From Klebsormidium nitens (taxonomy: Eukaryota > Streptophyta > Klebsormidiophyceae > Klebsormidiales > Klebsormidiaceae): a stretch of 64,000 nucleotides of DNA. Numbering within the stretch: position 1 is the first letter of the stretch; the number at the start of each line of letters is the position of its first letter. A program made the translations under genes and the position numbers. The notes below the pieces were generated by a model that saw only the letters and a program-made list of their open reading frames with translations, was not told the DNA's origin and made no database searches. Shown here piece after piece: positions 57,201-64,000 of this stretch. Location of the stretch: the NCBI GenBank assembly GCA_000708835.1, contig DF237025.1, forward strand, positions 93,667 to 157,666. Reading direction: 5' to 3'.

Positions 57201-60200
57201 AATAAGCTCCAGCAAAAGTACGCTCCTACACTAACACTGAAAACCTAACCCACATAATTACCTGCTCCGCACTAGTACCCACCCTCAACCCCCCCAGCTT
57301 ATCTAACCCGTCCCAGGCTGGTCTGCTTGCTATTGCTGAAGCTTACTTTTGCTAAATGGAAGTTTCGTGTCGGATTGTTCTTGATGATGAAAAGGCGCTT
57401 GCATCAGATAATTTACGCCAAACTGGCAACGAAGTGGCATCTGAAGATTCGGGTTTTCTTGACTGGATTTATCAGTGACTTTGACCTCGAAGTTTGAGAT
57501 GTAATGCTTGTTTGCAGTCTTGCAGAGCTAGCTTCGGTGGCGTTGGTGGCCGCCGCATACCCGCTCGTTCTTGCAAACAGTATAGCGCAGTGTCTCTGGA
57601 ACAGCCCCGTTGATTACCTCCCACAATCAACCACCTGTACAACCCAGGACTTCTTCAACGTGGATTACACAGCAGCTTACAAGTGCGTTGTTCCCGCTCC
57701 CTTGCTCTTCCTTCGCCCTCGTGCTTTTGGAATCACGTAATGCCGATCATAAAACTCGGCTTTCTTGGCAGGAGCGCCTGTTTTGTCCACTCACGACAAA
57801 CGGGAGCTGGGTTCGGCTCCTCGTAACGAAGTTGCATTTGGTTAGATCTATCTTAGACGTGCTGAGCTTTGATTAAGGGGACCTCCAAGCAAGCCGTTTT
57901 CTGCTCATTGAGAAGGATACTTTTCGGTGCATTCAAATAATCGGGGACTTGAGCGGGGGTGAATCTTCGAAGGGCTGGAACCGCTCCCTTTCCTGCTTTC
58001 GCGGGACTGTCATGTGCTTATGAAGTGCATTTCCATGCCTTCCCATGTAAAGTGCAATTGCAGACGGGGTAAGCAGATTAGTTCAGAACCTCCTTGCTTG
58101 TTGTGTTGCAGGGCTTGCGGGGCACCAAAAGTTCATGGTGATCGATGCTGTGATATACTTTTTGCAATGCAAGGCCAGGTCTTCTACGCATGGTCGAATA
58201 AGACAGGCCTGATTGAATATCAGGCAAGCATCGGATCCAATCCTGTTCTGTCAAGTCTCTCTTGATCTTTGATATCGAGTAGATCTCAGACACTTTTCTT
58301 CACTTTCACTCCTTTATATTACCTACCAGCCAGATTGACCCCACGGAAACTTTCTAACAGAATGAAAGGCTTGCAACTTCGCTGTTGAAGGCCCGGACAC
58401 TACGTATTAGCCGAAATGCAGAAGACCATTGATCTGGCGGACAACTTGCTTATAAGGCGTTCAGTAGGGGACTCGTCCGATACCTGCAGATTCAATGCAT
58501 TGTTGCCCTGAATTTGATCAATCGAGTGCACGACATCGAAATCAATAAGAAGCAAATGCCTAGGCTTGCAGATTCTGAGTAATCTCATTGCGCAAGGCTC
58601 TAAAATTGGTTTACCTTTGCAGACTGAGGTGGACGCCTGCATCGCATCATATCGAGTCGCACTGGCCGTACACGGTCTTCCCGGCTCTCTTATCGACCAG
58701 TGCAAAATATCTAGTTTCATTCCGTTGCTTGCGTTGAGGTGCAGCAATTACACGAGAACTCTCCCAAAAGAAGCTCTGGATCGGACAGAGGCTGCCTGCG
58801 CACCGGGTCACTGTAACATGGCAGGAGACTGCACGGACGTCCTTCTTCAGACTTCGCAAGCGTTGAGGAAGCTAGAAGGCAGCGAGTCCCCACTCGATCA
58901 ATTGACATGCATCCTCTTCCTGACGTCCGTCGCTTGGCCGCAGTATGGCTCACAAGGGGCCGTTGATAGACTCAACTGTTATTACGACCTTCCGCCAGAA
59001 ATACAAGTCGCTTTAGCGCCGGTTTCTGTAAATCAAACCGTGGGGATGACAATAGTGCAGCCCGGCAAGAGAAAAGAGTCTAGCAAAGTGCCGCTTATCG
59101 TTTCGCTGGTGGCAGGCGTAGTGGTGCTGATCATGGTCCTCGGTTGCGCCTGGTGGTTTTGCCGGATCAGAAGCTCCGTTCGAAAGTCCCATGAGCGCGA
59201 GCTGTTTGCAGCTCGAGCTGCTTCGCTCGGAGGCACCGAGCAGGTGACCTGGTTTTCCTTCTCGGAGCTGCGCACTGCGACCCAAAACTTCTCTGACAAG
59301 CAGTTGCTTGGAAGAGGGGGCTCGGGCAAGGTCTATCTGGGTAGGCTTTCAAGCGGACTTTTAGTCGCCGTAAAGGACATCATGAAACCGTCCAAGCCGG
59401 GGGCAGTAGAGGTGAGCAAAAGAGCATGGCTTCAAGTACAGAACTTCGCTTTGTCCTTGCCGGAAGCACCTCAGCTCCGTTTTCTGCTGAGTGTCATTGC
59501 AGAACAACAGAGAACGAAGGTTCCAAACTCAGGTTCAGCTTTGCATGGCTTTCGTGGTAGGCTTCTGATGTGACACCTGTTTTGTGAAGAGAAGTAGAAC
59601 GGGCAAACCTTTTGTGCACAACATGTGTGGGATCGAGGTCAAGAATTTCGATGCTTCCAAGTGCGATAACAGGCTGGACACTTGTCAGCACTAGCTTCAT
59701 GATTGCCAAAACTTAGCGGCCTTTTTTAGGGTTTTAGGTTTTACGCTTTTAGGTTTTAGGTTGTCCCTATCTGTCACCCCTTTGCTGGCACGTACTGACA
59801 ACGCATTGCATTCTCAGTTCGAGTTGCGGGTAAGACACTCCAATCAACTTATGCAGGAGTTTATAACGGAGGTCGTCTCTATGGTTTCCTGTCGCCATCG
59901 TCACATCGTCGCTCCGAGGGGCGTTCATGCCTCGGAAGACCGCTGCATGCTAGTGTACGAGTACGTGCCAAAGGGTTCTCTCGAAGATCACCTGTTTCCG
60001 CCGCGAGGTGACAGCGTTTTCAAATCCCAAGCGAGGATCTTCTTAGGCTGGCCACAGCGGATTAGAATAGCGGTTGGGACTGCAAAGGGACTGGCATTTT
60101 TGCACGAGGTGAGCCTCATTCTGCTTGCATTGGTATGCATTGCGCTGGTCGTCGAAAGAACGTGTTTTCCACAAATCCTTCACTGTGCGAGCTTAGGTCA

Positions 60201-61941
60201 GTAAGTTCAATGTCTGAGCCACGTTTCCTCACGCCCTACGAGTTACACCGCCTGCTGATTCCATCGCTCGAGCATCGTTGGTTGTCCGTTTGAGTTGTTT
60301 GCGAAATCGACCAACTGAGTCATTGTGGCTTTCTTTTCCAGGACTGCAATCCTAGGATAATACACAGGTGAGGCTGTCAATCAACCTCCTTTGAACCATT
60401 TCATCAAGAAGGAATCTGAACCTATAGCTTGATCTTTGGGGTGAAGTGCTTTGCAAATGTCAGACTGCGAGCAACATAGTGTAAGACGAGAATTAATTGA
60501 TGCCTCTGCTCTGCTTTCAGAGATGTGAAGCCGTCGAACATTCTTTTGGACGACGAGCTGGAGGCGAAAGTAGCCGACTTTGGCCTGGCGAAGTTCTCGA
60601 AAGAAGACGAGACACACATATCGACAGGTAAAGTGCCTTCTAGCTAAGGCTATTCATAGTTTCTGTTGGCTCAACCCCTTCCGCTGTAGGATGTATCGCC
60701 TACTTTTGTATATCATGCTTTTATTCCGCTCATTACGACCTGTCTGCTTTCACATCTGGATTGCGAGTAGCTCTCTAGCACTTGCTGCTATTTCCTAACG
60801 TGGCCGCTTCGATTTGCAGGGGTCCGCGGCACTTGGGGCTATATAAGTCCCGAGTACGTCAGCACGGGGCAAGTCACTGATAAGAGTGACGTGTATAGCT
60901 TTGGAGTTGTGCTGCTGTCGCTTGTAACGGGACGGCGGCCAATGGACACTACGGAGAGGTCAAACGAGCCGGTGAGCATGGGATTAGAACGTATATCCTT
61001 TGTCTTACGAGCTTTGCCGCGCTTCAATTAATCTCTTTGCTATTGCAACTTCTGCAGATCCGACTGCAAGGCTTTTCTCAACACATGATTGTAGCAGTCA
61101 GAAGAGGATTATATTCTTACGCCTGGCTTTCGGAGCCAGGACCTCTAAAAAGGATTCAAAAGCTGCATTCGTTCATCACCGCGGGTCAATTTCCGGACGG
61201 CACTCCACTTCGCCAACGTTTTTTAAGCAAGCAGGAAAACACCGTTGTCACTGCTGCAGACGTTTCTGACCGAGTGGGCCTGGGACATGGCTGAGATGGG
61301 TAGCTACCTATCGTTGGTGGACCCAGGCCTGGCACAAGACCTGCCCGAACACGAAGCAAGCATACTTGTAGCCATCAAGGTGAGCAATTTTGGGTGATCT
61401 TTGAGAAAGAAGGAGCAACGGCACTTTACGGTCTAGCCCTGAGCTCTTTGGAAAGCAGTACTTGCTTGGTCTCTACCACTCGATGATCCACGCTAGAAGC
61501 GAAGTCATGGAGTGGCAGGCTTGAAGACCTGATCGAAATTGTCGAAAAGCAGCTTTTGAAGACCATGAATTGGCTAGGGCTTTCAGTAATGTGCCGACGT
61601 TTAGCATCGGCCGTATGTCGAGCATGTTCAACGAACCCCTTGCGTAAGACTCTGCTGCGCCGTTTACCCAAGGTACGGCCAACGATCAGGCCATCACGTG
61701 TTTGCAGGTTGGCTTAATGTGCGTCCACACAGTGATAAGCCAAAGGCCAAGCATGCAAGAGTGCGTCGCAATGTTGTCGATGCAAGCCAGGGTCCCTGAG
61801 TTGCCAAGAAGACCCCTCACATTCTTTTCGTCTCAGTCGGAAAGGACGGATGAAGCAGGCTCTTTCGTAAGCTTAGCTACTAGAGGCTCTACGAGTCGAA
61901 GCGACTCCACGCCTTCATGGCTGGAATTGAGCTTGTCGTGA
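54295..61941 (+). CDS. Receptor-like kinase with cysteine-rich SPARK-like ectodomain
   Basis: Model exons: 54295-54400, 54980-55069, 55665-55738, 55887-55952, 56253-56330, 56424-56579, 56797-57076, 57526-57682, 58112-58223, 58572-59411, 59818-60108, 60342-60367, 60521-60627, 60820-60971, 61260-61379, 61708-61941; about 962 residues. A hydrophobic signal peptide (about 1-34, ending LLPTQAQ) is followed by a cysteine-rich ectodomain with motifs such as [30 protein letters not shown] and [19 protein letters not shown], resembling plant SPARK domains. A transmembrane helix lies at about 546-570. The kinase has [26 protein letters not shown] (split by an intron), DFGLAKFS and [20 protein letters not shown], so it looks active. 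The exon 6 donor is uncertain (56579 fits the phase; 56574 is a better donor but does not). Intron 9 seems to start with GC. Confidence 0.85.
59722..59762 (+). repeat. Interstitial telomere-like TTTTAGG repeats
   Basis: Four or five tandem heptamer-like units (TTTTAGG, one TTTAGGG-like and one mutated) lie in intron 10 of the receptor kinase. They resemble plant/algal telomere motifs. Confidence 0.75.
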
Positions 61942-64000
61942 AGGCGCAACGAAGCGGCCGCGAGCTGGTAAGGGAGCTTGACTTCTGCAGGTAGGACGCG
62001 GTGCTTGCTCCCGTAGCGTGAAGGTACGAAAGGTGATTGCTTGCCTCAGCAGGTATGCTTTGACAGAACGTTCGATTGCGCTAGATCTAGGACATCGACA
62101 ACTGGTTGTTATATTGAGAAAGGAAGACAAAAGGATTGCTTGGTACCGATTGGTACCGATCGAAATATGTGTACATCAGCAAGGTTTTGACTTCACCATT
62201 AAACAGAAATCTACCCTTTGGAGCTTTGCGAAGCCTCCATGAATCAACGTTGGTGCACAAGATACACAAAACGCCTCACAGCGCCATTGCTGTATAGCGC
62301 CAGCGCGTGTGGCCAAGATACGATGATTGTGGTTCACATGTTTGATCGACGGTGAGCTGTGTGCTTGCTAGCTGCTAGTCGAGATCGGATAGAATGATGA
62401 CTCCAGTTTGTTAATCGTTGGAATTCTACATACGTGCTCATGTCAGTGCATACGTATCACCAATAGCGCCCCTGAAACTTCACATGCGGCCTTGCTTACT
62501 CAAGGTTTATAGGTTATGCATGTATCCGCAAAGCCCGGAGCTAGATCTGGAACATGGTTTCTCTGTGGCCGCTTGTTGTGCACTAGTCGATCAGCATGGA
62601 CGCAGATCAATCCTGACATTCTTGGTGACGTATACTTCGATGACACGCGCCCACGCACCGCGAGCTAGTTCATGCACGCTAGGTCCTTTGCTAGCTCATG
62701 TTGGATCCTAGTATTGCAATATATATTTCAGAGTCGTTTCTGCTGCTATCAGCATGTACAAGTGCAGTGATCAGATTAGCGTTGACCGACCGTCCTGCAT
62801 GCATGACATCCAATACTGTCGGTCAAAATTCGAATCGTGATCAACAGGTCTGGCGAACATGCTATGATGCATTCAAGCTCGTTGCATTCATCCGGCTACC
62901 GCAACAAGTCGAGCTCGGACCTAGGATGGCCAGGCAGCCCCACGCTCCATGCAATTGGTGAGCGGGCCTGCCCTACAGACTGTGCACCCCATACGTGCTG
63001 ACCCACCATCAATGGTAAGCTTTGGTCAAAGTCGGGCCCTTAATCTTTTGCAGGACGTACCAGGGGGGACTTTTCCCACTGTTTCAACATGCATTATGAG
63101 GGGCTTTGACATAGAGGATCGAGTGAGGGGCTTTGATATACATGGAAAATCGACAAAGACGGATTTTAGGTTGACATTGATTCAGCAGATCCTTGAGGTT
63201 GTTCAATCGTCAGCAGAGTGTCTACGTAAGTACAACTCTGCTTTCTTAGCAAGCAAATATTGACTGGTTGACCTACTTGCTCCTTATGCGATAATAAGAC
63301 AAGCTCAGCTCGACAAAGCAATAGGCAAAGCGCCAAGGTGGATTGGTAACGATATATATATTGAAGCCCAGTGTACACTACTTATCCTTGCTTTGAATTA
63401 ACTTATGCGGCTCGATCGAGTCGCAAAAGCGATAATCGTCGGCACTAGCCGTTCACTTTGTGAAGTCAAAGAGAGATTGACACGTCAACCATCACCGCTT
63501 CTTTCTCAACTTGGACCGTTCATACGACATGCTCCGGATGACGTACGCTCGGGCCCAGCTCTCTGAGGCGCCTTGCGTCACCAGCGCCTACGGAGGCCAG
63601 AAAATAGCGTATGTTATTATACGAGCAAGAAGAGTAGACAAGAGACCATATCTTCCCCGCAGTCAGCAATTTCCCAGCAGCTTTTCAGAGAAGAGGTTTT
63701 CGAATCTGACCAGGCTTCATGAGTTGAGACAATCCAGTAAGCAGAACCTTCCGAAAAATGCGTCGAGGACACGAGAAGCCCCGCCGGTTTGGGGAGCCAG
63801 TCAAATCTGGGAGCCAGTCAGAGAAACTACTGTAGTCACGAGGTATCATGCCTGTTACACGACCCTCACAAAAACAATGATCTAGGAACAGATTGTTCAG
63901 AGAACAACCTTGTGAGCTTTTGACTAATTCGGTCAGCGAATCAGACAGAAGGAAAACATTCAGCAGAATTTGGAGCAAGGAACGACCCTGCTCACGGCGA
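61942..64000. other. Downstream flank, no gene seen
   Basis: AT-richer sequence after the kinase stop codon. A doubled TTGGTACCGA occurs near 62140-62160. Several frames of 70-124 residues exist on both strands, but none shows family resemblance or convincing splice sites. Confidence 0.45.

Noticed and set aside
61037-61259. Open frame between kinase exons 14 and 15
   Set aside because: The peptide does not fit the kinase fold at this point, whereas joining 60971 to 61260 gives the expected [12 protein letters not shown] helix.

Overview
The window looks like nuclear DNA of a streptophyte green plant that still builds flagella. A streptophyte alga of the Klebsormidium type fits best; a bryophyte is the alternative. 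The reasons are intron-rich genes with GT-AG introns and GC-rich exons, plant-type genes (AMT2-class ammonium transporters, methionine S-methyltransferase, a receptor-like kinase, an At3g27390-type membrane protein), and a complete IFT88 gene, which flowering plants lack. The species call is inference. All gene models were spliced by hand from splice-site sense, reading phase and remembered family members. Residue numbers follow those models.

Layout. 0.8-3.8 kb: ammonium transporter A (+). 4.8-7.1 kb: putative membrane-anchored C2-like protein (-). 8.7-10.3 kb: At3g27390-like membrane protein (-), divergent from 11.0-19.4 kb: methionine S-methyltransferase (+, 15 exons). 20.7-26.8 kb: ammonium transporter B (-), with the same five-exon structure as A and an assembly gap in intron 3. 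29.0-30.5 kb: FAM136A homolog (-), divergent from 31.6-40.8 kb: IFT88 (+, 12 exons). 41.8-45.2 kb: two intronless paralogs of unknown family (-). 46.3-52.6 kb: kelch-repeat/coiled-coil protein (+). 54.3-61.9 kb: receptor-like kinase with a cysteine-rich ectodomain (+). The rest is intergenic; I found no RNA genes, CRISPR arrays or recognisable transposons.

Most unusual pattern. In five unrelated genes, introns contain partial copies of the adjoining exon edge. Usually the intron tail (branch-point-like CTAAC, pyrimidine tract, AG) plus the first 20-100 bases of the exon is repeated upstream of the true exon. Units are about 50-165 bp, with up to six or seven copies. In the longer arrays the nearest copies are the best preserved and the distant ones are decayed. 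Three rarer mirror cases copy an exon end plus its GT donor downstream into the following intron. The clearest arrays precede IFT88 exons 4 and 5, exon 6 of the kelch gene and exon 4 of transporter B, where the assembly gap lies inside the array. I call these 'ghost splice sites'; they suggest a repeated duplication process focused on intron/exon junctions.

Other points: the methyltransferase appears to keep the PLP-binding lysine set in its aminotransferase-like domain; two introns appear to use GC donors; and there is an interstitial telomere-like tract in a kinase intron.
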